A DNA stretch of 31,913 nt from Haplomitrium mnioides (lineage: Eukaryota; Marchantiophyta; Haplomitriopsida; Calobryales), in the NCBI GenBank assembly GCA_049999725.1, contig JBNGIS010011139.1, positions 1 through 31,913 on the forward strand, written 5' to 3'. Below are positions 1 to 8,358 of this stretch, one piece after another (position 1 is the first letter of the stretch; each line of letters opens with the position of its first letter). Under the pieces are notes generated by a model. It had not been told where the DNA came from and ran no database searches. It saw only the letters and a program-made list of their open reading frames with translations. The translations under genes and the position numbers were made by a program.

Positions 1-171
1 GAAATCTAACTACACATATATGAACAACACTTATATACAATATATGCAAGAGAAAACAGAGTCCTTGAAGTCCCTCTAGAATTCTAACTGATATATACTT
101 CCCTTGTGAATCCCGCTGCCTTACAACTGCAGCCCAGCAACCCACACACCCTCCACTCCAGATAGTTTTTT

Positions 172-222
<51 letters not shown>

Positions 223-411
223 TTTCTTTTACTTCCACCTCTGGAAGACAGCTTCACCAGCTGCAGGTAGCCCACTCCACCCTCGAGCCTTGATGAGTCT
301 TACTATGCAGTGCACCGGCACTGGCATAGGCCCCCCCCTCTCAGCTCCACTTGAGAATTAACACACCAACGTGTTCTCCAAATACTCTGGGTTGATGCGC
401 TTGCACAAAGG
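1..411. other. Unassigned DNA with a 47-T homopolymer
   Basis: No gene is recognisable in these 411 bases. The striking element is an uninterrupted run of 47 T at 175-221. Read on the minus strand it is a poly(A) run, which could be the tail of a LINE, SINE or processed copy inserted in minus orientation, or simple homopolymer expansion. The minus-strand sequence just upstream (222-300) is open but matches nothing I recognise, and I see no target-site duplication around it. The lysine-rich reading frame across the run is a by-product of AAA codons. Confidence 0.5.
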
Positions 412-912
412 AATGCCGAGAGACTCCACGCTCCTCACTTGGCAGCCTCTCCTTAGTTCTCGGCTGACCGAAAACTCCTTCCAGCTATCGTATTAGTAAC
501 CCTCCGCCCTGGTCCGCCTGCAAGGATGAGGTCACTTGGGTCTCCCCTCTGTCCTCCTCTAAATCCCCCGATTCCCCAAGGGCTAGTACCTCTGCTTCAC
601 GTAGCCTTCAATGAATTATCGCCCTGCCTTACCATGCGCAATTCCCCTTTCTTGCTATCGCTGTCATGCTGCAATTGCTCGTGAAATGCCGAGACGACTC
701 CAAGCTCCCTACTCGGCAACCTCTCCTTAGTTCTCAGCCGACCGAAAACTCCTTCCAGCTATCGTATCAATAACCCTCCGCCTTCGTTTGCCTGCAAGGA
801 TGAGGTCACTTGGGTCTCCCCCTAGTCCTCCTCTAAATCCCTTGATTCCCCAAGGGCTAGTGCCTCTACTTCACGTAGCCTTCAATGAATTATCGCCATG
901 CTTTACCATGCG
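412..912 (+). repeat. Tandem duplication, about 273-bp unit
   Basis: Two adjacent copies, about 412-684 and 685-950, follow each other with an offset of 273-274 bp. Both contain the same ordered blocks: a start near AATGCCGAG, then CTCTCCTTAGTTCTC, CCGAAAACTCCTTCCAGC, AAGGATGAGGTCACTTGGG, TTCCCCAAGGGCTAGT and CTTCACGTAGCCTTCAATG. By eye the copies are about 85-90% identical over 412-640 and diverge more after that. No coding content is convincing: open frames through it differ between the copies. It reads as an old tandem duplication inside GC-richer DNA. Confidence 0.8.
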
Positions 913-1329
913 TGAATCTCGTGCCCCGCAACGCTATATGGAATTCCAACAATTGCCCGTGCATCAACCCGAAGGAATTCGAAAGCAAACAATGTATAAT
1001 CCCCTCGCGCGCTACCCCCTGACGTGAATAGTCGTTATTGCTGTTAGCTCGAAACAGGGGACGACGATTCGTGGCTTCACTGTTAGGTAATCCTGTTACC
1101 ATAGGATGGGAGGAAGCGCCGCGTGTCCAACAGTTGGTCGAGGAAAATCCAAGGACAACGGTCACTTGAACGAGGAGCTCCGAGGAATCTGACGGGAAGA
1201 GATTCCGCAGATTCCTACAGAACCGAGTCCGAAGAGGCCATCGAAGCCGACTTCCAAAGTGCCTCACAAAACCGACTCCAAGGAATCTCCCTAGATCCTC
1301 CCGTAGATGCTTCTTTCTTCTCCTCGCGC

Positions 1330-1790
1330 CACGTCGTCCGTTGCACCGCCGCCCGACGCCGCCCCGCAAGGGGTAGGCTGACCGTTGCGCTGAACTCTTC
1401 CTCCGTAGTTGACCAGCGAGTTGCCAGAGATTAAGTGAACTCCTCCCCCAACGCCGCGTGTCCCGTGAATTGCCTTCGGGTCCCTGGAGTCGCCACGTCT
1501 TCCGAAGGCCGCCGCCCCGCAAGGGGTAGGCTGACCATCGTGCTAACCTCCTTCCGATGTTGACCCACAGAACCCTGCGCGCTTCCCAAGGTGCCATGTC
1601 ATCCGAAGGGCACCGTCCGACACCTCCCCGCAAAGGGGTAGGCGGACCGTCGTGCGGACCCTTCTTCCGAAGTTGACCTTCGGAAACACCTCCCGGCTCC
1701 TCAGCGCGCCACGTTTCCGAAGCCTCCCGTGGACTCCATGCGCTTGCCACGTTATCCGTAGAACCGCCGCGGACTTCCGCTGCTCGCCGA
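1330..1790 (+). repeat. Degenerate GC-rich repeats with CCCCGCAAGGGG hairpin
   Basis: Irregular repeats, roughly 100-160 bp apart, share three landmarks in the same order. The first is CCACGT or CCATGT followed by TCCG (near 1330, 1492, 1593, 1708 and 1747; related copies near 2577 and 2614). The second is CCCCGCAAGGGGTAGGC (near 1362 and 1515; CCCCGCAAAGGGG near 1626). The third is a GTTGACC block (near 1406, 1558 and 1673). The CCCC/GGGG arms with a GCAA loop could form a short hairpin. The long minus-strand open frame across this stretch follows from high GC and shows no family resemblance. Function unknown; it may be the remains of a transposon terminal or intergenic repeat. Confidence 0.6.
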
Positions 1791-2676
1791 ATAAGAACGG
1801 TGTTGATGTCGCCATTTCGACGTACCTTCGAAGTAAGAACTATTCGTGCTTGAGGCTAGCTTCGTTAGCACTTCTAAAAGCTCGATATAAGAACTACTAG
1901 GCCTTTTCGGACCGTTCGCCCCTTTCGAACTTTTTGCCGCACCCCGTCGAACTTTTACCTTTTTGGATGCCGAACCGACAAAGTGTCACCCATTTGGCGC
2001 CGGTAGCTCCTTCGTTGGTCGTGCCAGCGTTAGCTTCGTTTTCCAGCCGCTCTCATCTGGCTTGCCGATTCGCCGACATATCGTGCTTTTGCCGTGCCCT
2101 TCGTTTCCTCCCACCGGATAGGCGCCATATCGCCCTTCTGGCTCAACCTTCTTCCCGTTGGACAGTTTGCGCTGGGTCACCGCTTCGCTATTGATGTGCG
2201 TCGTTTGAACTGGTTGGCCGACAAGTCGCCTTTTCGCCTTCACTCGCCCTTATTCGGACAGATCAATGATCAATCCCCCTTTTGGCTCTCCTTTGTGTTT
2301 CCTCTTTGGCGAATCTGTGCTTTGTCGCCCCTTCGGCTTCCACGCTCCTCCTCTTTTCGGATCTTCAATAGATCGCCTTTCCGGCACTCTCCCGATTTCC
2401 TTCGGCTAGACCTACAACAAGTCTCTGTTTCGGGCCCCTTTCCTTGCTCCCCTGTTGGGTTCCTCGCGGATCCCTCTTAACCAGGTTCCCCATGTCGAAA
2501 GACGCATCGGAACCAAGTTAAGTGGGCTCCCCACTTAGGGAGGCATCTATCCGCAGACCCGCGGGCCTCCTGGTGCTGCCACGTCTCCCGTGGAATCCCG
2601 TGACGCGCTCTGGAGACGCCACATTTCCGTGGAATCTCGCGAGACCTTTCGGGGACTCCACTCTTTCCCCAGGACT
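1791..2676. other. Pyrimidine-rich degenerate stretch without a recognisable gene
   Basis: About 900 bases, pyrimidine-rich on the plus strand. From 2130 to 2410 short blocks of the type CGCC(C/T)TTT(C/T)GGC recur irregularly, for example near 2128, 2227, 2275, 2326 and 2371. Open frames exist on both strands but show only the resulting low-complexity peptides. CTCGATATAAGAAC near 1880 resembles a TATA box, without a supporting gene. Two more copies of the CCACGT...CCG motif lie at 2577 and 2614, linking the end of this stretch to the repeats at 1330-1790. Confidence 0.4.
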
Positions 2677-2679
2677 TAC

Positions 2680-3067
2680 CGACTCAAATGGATCGTTCGA
2701 TTGGCCTCTGCAAGGCTCGCTCTTGCTTGCGGGATCGAGGCGTCCCTCTTCCCTGGCCTTGCTCGCCCTCGTGACGATCTCACCTCCTCCTGTCAGCTCC
2801 TGATGATTGCTTCCCGATTTGTGGCCGCTGCAGGACCCACGCGATCTGCCTTTCTTCGGAGTGCCTTCAGGCTTTCCTTGTTGTTGATCCGTTATTCTTC
2901 CTCTTGCGATCGCCTCGCCATGGGTGGCTGCTCTGTTCCTTCTCCCTAGCTCCCATCTCTGCATCCTCCTTAGGCCCACGGATTCCCACTGGCCTGCTTT
3001 GAATTTGAAAATAGGGCCCCTCTCTTGGTTGGCGATCCCTGCTCTCCTTCCTCCTCTCCTCCGCCAT
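2680..3067 (-). pseudogene. Possible exon, charged hydrophilic protein (tentative)
   Basis: Minus-strand open frames here encode very hydrophilic, Arg/Glu/Lys/Gly-rich peptide. One frame starts at an ATG at 3067 with MAEERRKESRDRQPREG; another runs open from 2979 to 2518. A textbook plant donor site (G|GTAAGT) lies at 2680/2679 on the minus strand, which is the main reason to list this as a possible exon. No domain is recognisable and base composition alone could keep the frames open. It may be the 3' continuation of the ParB-like pseudogene upstream, the first exon of another gene, or chance. The frames disagree, so if it was coding it has been shifted. Confidence 0.25.
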
Positions 3068-3506
3068 GATCCTGTTTCCCTCCCATGACTCTTATCAGCT
3101 GTTTGAGGTAATCAGTTGTTCCTATGAGGCCTTCACACTTGCTAAGGAACATTTGGGTCGTTGATGCTTCTGATTTCGTGAATTTCGCTTGAATACTCCA
3201 AAGCACTGGCTGACATCCTCCTTGTGGACTTGATAAAAAGCCACATTAAGACCAGCCACATACGACATTAATTCATCTTCCTTGTCTCTCGCAACTCCTT
3301 CAGTTGTGAGAGATGCAACACCACTTTGCTACCGTGCTTTCCACTCTTTAGCCTTTTGGCAGTGGAGAAGAAAAGCAGGAGGATAAGAGACCAACGTGGG
3401 AGATTGGTCTTGATCTTCAGGGGCTTCCTCGACCCCAGATTTTTTTCCTTCCTTTCGTAGCTGTTGTCAATTTCTTTGCTAGTTGCCGTTTAAATGTTTT
3501 GTCCCC

Positions 3507-4150
3507 CTGTACAAAAATCGAACAGAAAACATTAAAGAGTGATAAAAACATTTTAAGGTAGAGAACATAAAACATTTTAGGGTCCATGCACGCATGGACA
3601 TCGAAGTCCATACGCGCTTGGATTTCAAACTCCATGTATGCATAGACTTCGATAACTACAAGCGCTTCGACTTTCAAGTCCATGCGCGCATGGACTTTGC
3701 TATTCAAGAGCACTTGGATTTCAACATCCATACATACATGGACTTCGAAGTCCATATCTAGCCTGGACTTCGAAGTCCAAGTGCTCTTAAACAGCAAAGT
3801 CCATGCGTGCATGGACTTCACAGTCAATGCGCGCAGCAACTTCGAAGTCAATGCGCGTAGCAACTTGAAAGTCGATGCACGTTTGGACTTCAAAGTCTCT
3901 GCGTGCATGGACTTGAAAGTCGAAGCGTGTTTGGACTTCGAAGTCCAAGCGCGCGTGGGCATCGAAGTCCATGCCGGCATGGACTTCAAAGTCTAAGCGC
4001 GCTTAGACATTGAAGCCTATGCGCGTATGGACTCCGATGTCCATGTAGGCATTGACCATAAACTTTTAAAACACAACAAAAATTTACAAAATATTCAATG
4101 CAAATACAAATAAATAAATGTAGGTCCAAAGAAAGGAGTTACTAGAAGCC
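3507..4150 (-). other. Second putative intron of the pseudogene, with long palindrome array
   Basis: The acceptor side is clear on the minus strand (TTTTTGTACAG ending at 3507, followed by open sequence GDKTFKRQLAKKL). The donor side is uncertain: coding-like sequence fades out between about 4190 and 4140, with a possible donor at CTA|GTAACT near 4142. Most of the interval (about 3590-4060) is the 24-bp palindrome array. The exact 5' boundary is a guess. Confidence 0.4.
3588..4065. repeat. Array of about 19 palindromic 24-bp units
   Basis: The consensus unit is AGTCC-ATGCGCGCAT-GGACTTCGA; the units abut with a 24-bp period (one unit of 25). Each unit is an inverted repeat centred on CGCG, and the TTCGAA joint between units is also palindromic. 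Perfect examples are GTCCATGCCGGCATGGAC at 3967-3984 and GTCTAAGCGCGCTTAGAC at 3991-4008. A longer inverted repeat is layered on top: about 3690-3726 pairs with 3772-3811. Because 24 is a multiple of 3 and the unit is palindromic, both strands give open frames repeating an 8-residue peptide like MDFEVHAR; I regard these as non-coding. Confidence 0.9.
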
Positions 4151-5616
4151 TCTCAAAGCTTGAATAAAACAAGGCCATCTTTGACTCTTCAAATGTGAAG
4201 AGGGAACTCCTCTCTTGCCTCTTCCCATGAACTGCAATAAACCTTAGAACAAAAACTCTTTACCATTACTGCCAAAACTTTGTGTCTCTCCGCATCCCAA
4301 GACATCTCGTCCATTGAAAGCTCTCGAGCTTCCACTCGCTTCAAAACAGAAATCTTGACTTCATCTGGAAGACCCTGAAGAGACCTCCAAGCCGTCCACT
4401 TCATATCCTCCATCTTGAGAGATCCTTTGGCCTTTGGCTTCTGGCCTTTACAATATTCTTCTCCCACATTGAAAAAATGCTCTGTTGTAAATCCTAGAGC
4501 TCTCTACTTCTGAATACTAGCTGGAACCAGTTGTCCTGAGAAGTCACGGTCTTCTCAAGTGTAGACTTGGGTTTTTTCTCGAGGGTTTCAGCACTAGCTC
4601 CATTTTCAATTTTTGGGATGAAACCATCCCACTCTCTACAAATCGTTGATGCCAATACTCGACCTTCTGAATAGACATCATCCTCAAGCATGTACCTCTG
4701 GTTGTAATCATCATCGGTTGCAAAAATGCAGGCCTTTATTAGTGTGAGGCCCACGTATACGTAATAGTTGCAGAGCGATAGAGCAGGATTCTTCGCCCCA
4801 TATTTTGTAGTAACTAGCTGCCTTGCTGCAGCATTGTGATTGCCTCATGCAATCTCGTAACAATACTTGTCAGGGTTCTTGATGTCGAACTCTATCTTGT
4901 CATTGAGACCACACTTCGGGTCTACAACCACAATAAAAAAAGAATGTGCGTACTTATTCGTGAGCATTCTTTGCGCAAGAAGCTCCACAAATTCCTTATT
5001 TAATCTTCGAATTTGGAGTGGACCCCAATTGTCCATTCCATGCTTAGGCATATTTAAGTTTTCTAGCCTTATCGTGATGGTCTCTTCACGGACTCTGCAA
5101 CGCTGGATTGTAGACTCTCTTATCTTGTTTTTGTCCTCCTTAGATATTGTCTGAGGATCCACCTGCTCTCTTTCCTGAACAGTACGCAACCCCTTGTGGG
5201 ATTGCCTTTTGGCTCTTGAAGTTGGAGCTTAAATTGGCTCTAGCTCCTACTCTGAGTCCTTCCCCGAGTTGCTTGGTGATGAAGACAAATGGGCAAACAG
5301 TAGATTTTGCTTCAAATTCTGAGGGGGCTGGTTTCTCCTCAACAACCGGTGCTGGTGCAAGCTTTTGCTTCTTTGGTGCCGGTTTCTTTTTCTTCTGAGT
5401 CTCAATTAGTTGTGGCTCATTTCTCTTTTTCTGAGAAGAAGTCTATGTAGCGTGAACCGGGAATGTTGCCGCACTCGGATGCGGCACAAGCTGTTGAATA
5501 TTGATGCCCTGCTTGGGCTTTAGAATCTTGATTTGTATAGCAAGCTTGATGAAGGCCCGCTTGATCCGCTTTGCGTCATTGTAAGAATCAACAAAATCGG
5601 CCAAATACTGAGTGAA

Positions 5617-5880
5617 CTGAAAATAAAGACAAAAAAATTTGGCATTAGTGGACTGACATTCAAAAAGAGCAAGGACTTTAAAAAAATACAAGCATGCAAT
5701 AAACAAGGAAGTCTATTAGCGCATGGACTTGAGAGTCCATGTACGTATGGACTCTCAAGTCAATGCGCGCATGGATACTCAAGTCTTTGCGCGAAGGGAC
5801 TCTCAAGTCTATGCGCTCGTGGACATCCTAGGAGTTACAACTAAGGAAATAGAAATAAGAAAATAGATTTTGGAACTCAC
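5617..5880 (-). other. Intron of the ParB-like pseudogene carrying palindrome repeats
   Basis: The minus-strand donor GTGAGTT (from 5880) and acceptor TTATTTTCAG (ending 5617) flank 264 bp. Joining the two sides keeps the reading frame, which supports a real intron. Inside it lie five 24-bp palindromic units (5710-5829). Confidence 0.6.
5710..5829. repeat. Five palindromic 24-bp units
   Basis: Units begin at 5710, 5734, 5758, 5782 and 5806, each exactly 24 bp, built as AGTCNATGCGCGCATGGACTCTCA or a variant. They are the same family as the 3588-4065 array but with CTCA instead of TTCGA at the joint. They lie inside the intron at 5617-5880. The 5734 unit gives a near-perfect palindrome (GTCCATGTACGTATGGAC). 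Confidence 0.85.
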
Positions 5881-6117
5881 TTTTCCATCTTCCCTTGATG
5901 CCTAAAGATTCGCAGCAAATACATCTCTCTCCTTCCTTAGTTCCTTTAGTTCAGAGAAGAGTGTTACTTTTGACAGGCAGTTTGAGATTCAATCAAATGC
6001 CAATTTTCAGGAGTTAAGCGATGGAGTAACAAAAGCGTCAAGTGTGATGGCGAGTATATTGGGGAAAAAGATGACCTCTATTGAATTAGATAGCTCCACC
6101 AAGAAAGATTGAGAAGG

Positions 6118-6262
6118 TGAACTCTATGCACGTATAGGATTAGAGACTCAACCTTATCGCGCATTAGATCAAGGAGTGAATCCAATTCCCGCATAGGATT
6201 AACGACTCAACATTTTACGCGCAAAGAATCAAAGAGGGAACTCAGTGCTCACAGAGATCTAA
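6118..6262 (+). repeat. Palindrome repeats with 30-bp period, copy 1
   Basis: Four to five degenerate 30-bp units, each with one CTATGCACGTATAGG-like core, lie in the 5' coding part of the DUF7869 unit. The cleaner counterpart is at 31520-31680. If translated in the frame shared by both copies they give a 10-residue repeat around ARIG.ETQPY. Several cores here have lost CpG (CACG, TCGC, CCCG). Confidence 0.7.
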
Positions 6263-7607
6263 AGAACCAATCTTCATCTAGCAAAAAATATTTGCTACCC
6301 ATCAAGCTGTCAAAGTTGAATCTTTCTTCTGAGTATTCTAAAATGTCTGAAAGAAAAAGCTCAACAAAGAGATTTCAGACAATTGTAGAACTTTCTTCGT
6401 CCACATCTGAGGGAGACCTTGATATTCATCATCAAAGTGTGTCTATTCAGAACACAAACAACATACAATCTCTGGACAGTTTTAATTTTGGAGATGAGCC
6501 ACTTTCCGTGATAACACCACTCAAACAACGAGTGATTTCTTTTCGAGTTTCACCTCGCAAAGAGATTGAGACATCTGAAACAAATCAAATTCTTTTGGAG
6601 GAGTCTTCAGATGATTCTGGCAAAGAGTCTCAATCAATCAACATTTCTTTAGAGTTATTGCCAAGGGCATTGATTTTATTACAAAAAACATTTTTTCCTA
6701 ATGGAGATATTGATCAAAATTCGGTTTCGGAATAGTGCAGTTCTCCCAATCCCCAAGAAGAAACTCGTATCTTGAAAATATTCTGTGACGGAACAAACAG
6801 TGTTTACGATGACAACCAAGATCTTTAGGATAAATTATCTCCTATTGCTAGATTTGCTTACGGACCAAATCGTCCAGCACAACATAAGAATTCTTTTTCT
6901 AGGCCGAAACCCAAACGAGTAAACACCTCATGCAAAAATTCTCTGCAAAAAGTCCATTATGAGGAGAGCTTTGTGAAGAAAAAGTTGGATCAAATGTCCA
7001 TTTCTACATTGTCGAATTTCTTGTTGTCGAAATAATTTCTTGTCGTTGTGTAAGAAATATTTTTTGAAAACTGTGAGAGAAATGTACTTTTGACAAAGCA
7101 TGAAGAATCGTGATATCACACTGCAGTGGGGAATACCAAGAAAATATTCTGATGTTGAAAATTGGTTTATACTGCCTGGCAGTTCCTTTGTCTGTAGAAG
7201 ATATTTCAAATTAATATTAGTAGTAAGGAATGATAGAATCCAAAAGATTCAAAATCTCAAAAATGCAGATCCTAGAGGCATTTTTGGACAAAGAGAACTT
7301 TGTGCTAAAGGAGTTTTCATTCATAAGTGGATGGACAATTTTTTCCAAGGACATTGTCAGAGAATGCCCACTTACGAAGTGTACAACTTGCGAGATCATT
7401 TTACAAAATGGGAAGTTTATGACTATTACACAACTTATTTGAAAGAGAAAGATCCCCTTTGCATTATCAGTTTCTCGGATTTCATAAAACATTGGAGAAC
7501 TCATTTTCCAAATGTAAAAACTCCAAAACACAATAGATTTGCTGTTTGTGAAACATGCGAAGAAATAAAATCTTTGTTAGAAAAATTCATCTTGGAGTTT
7601 GACAAAG

Positions 7608-8358
7608 GTAACAAACTTTCTGCTCTTTTGAAACCTTTGGCTAATCCATTGTTTTTTTTCTAGACTCAAAGCTTAGTTAAGAGATGTTATATTTTCTTAA
7701 CTTAAAGCTAAAATATTTTTTTTTGAAGTTATTTAGCAAAGAAGATTGGAGTCGAATAATTGTTAACAAGTTGAGTATTGAGAAAAGAGTCTATGCTCGC
7801 ATAGACTCTGTTGTTTTATATTTTAATTTTCACCTTTTCTGTAGTCGACTAAAGGTAGAAAATGAATTTGATTGTTGTTGTGACCTTCGCTTTGCAACAA
7901 GTTTTGTTTTTGTTCCTTTTAATAAAGAGCCATTGCAAATTGAAAAAATTGTTTTTGTTGTTCACAAATTCCATGCGCGCATAGGATTTGTTCTTGATTC
8001 TTTTAAAACCAATCGTGACAACATTCACAACAAGCCATGATATTGGTGTTGTTGTATTGGTCTTATGCGCGCATACGATTAGTTGTTATCTCCACTCATC
8101 CTAAACGCTCAGAAGATGTGTTCTGGTAACCTTTGTTTGCAAATCTTCTTTTTTTTTTTCAAAATAGGTTTCTCTTTTTTAAAATTGCCTAAAGTTCATT
8201 TTTTATCTTTTACAAAGTGTTTCGTTTCAATAAATTCAAACATTTATTTAAGATACCTTGAATATTATTTACATCTAAGGTTGTGTTTTGAAGTTACAAG
8301 CATCGACATATGTTTTACTGAACTAGTTTTATGTCCTTCTTGTTTTGGATTGATGCAG
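7608..8358 (+). other. Intron of the DUF7869 gene
   Basis: Donor CAAAG|GTAACA at 7607/7608 and acceptor TTGATGCAG ending at 8358. Joining GAC AAA G with TC AAG TAT AAT keeps the frame and links the Cys block to the HHDQQMKERAK part upstream of the DGMD motif. The 751-bp interior is AT-rich with no conserved peptide. It holds three isolated palindromes of the TATGCGCGCATA family: 7786-7809, about 7972-7988 and about 8064-8078. Confidence 0.55.

Larger units (their letters stand above)
3060..5950 (-). pseudogene. Intron-bearing pseudogene with ParB/sulfiredoxin-like domain
   Basis: Three exonic blocks read on the minus strand. Block 1 (5950-5881) encodes a Lys/Glu-rich helix ending at a donor AAA|GTGAGT. 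Block 2 (5616 to about 4150) follows an acceptor TTTTCAG and stays in phase. It contains YLADFVDSYNDAKRIKRAF, a Lys/Pro/Ala-rich linker like a nuclear localisation signal (about 5395-5310), then the core (5189-4760): LNKEFVELLAQRM, FFIVVVDPK, YCYEIA, an in-frame TGA, and GNHNAAARQL. The order LN..V..LA..M, then hydrophobic strands, then G-x-H-x-x-A-A resembles ParB/Srx-type domains; this is inference from motifs. Block 3 (3506 to about 3060) follows acceptor TTGTACAG. Damage includes stops near 5444, 4846 and 4494 and frameshifts near 5225, 4490, 3440 and 3205. Retained introns rule out a processed copy. It is cut at 5950, where the DUF7869 unit begins. A function as a nuclease or DNA-binding protein is not shown. 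Confidence 0.5.

Noticed and set aside
84-275. Lysine-rich small open frame
   Set aside because: The poly-Lys is a translated A/T homopolymer.
890-1750. 286-codon minus-strand open frame, the longest in the window
   Set aside because: It lies in GC-rich degenerate repeats, stop codons are rare by composition, the repeated peptide (AYPLRGG) is the translation of the CCCCGCAAGGGG repeat, and no domain is visible.
1975-2010. TTTGGCGCCGGTAGC as a gypsy-type primer-binding site
   Set aside because: TGGCGCC occurs in some plant gypsy elements, but no LTR end precedes it and no gag or pol follows.
2094-2480. Open frames at 1934-2194 and 2094-2480
   Set aside because: Low-complexity translation of pyrimidine-rich blocks (SPFWL-type repeats); competing frames on both strands, no family.
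3417-3989. 190-codon repeat protein on the minus strand (and similar frames on the plus strand)
   Set aside because: It is the translation of the palindromic 24-bp array, open on both strands for the same reason, and runs through a splice acceptor and intron.
3588-4065. CRISPR array
   Set aside because: Regular 24-bp palindromic repeats superficially resemble one, but there are no spacers (units abut), no cas genes, and the context is a plant genome.
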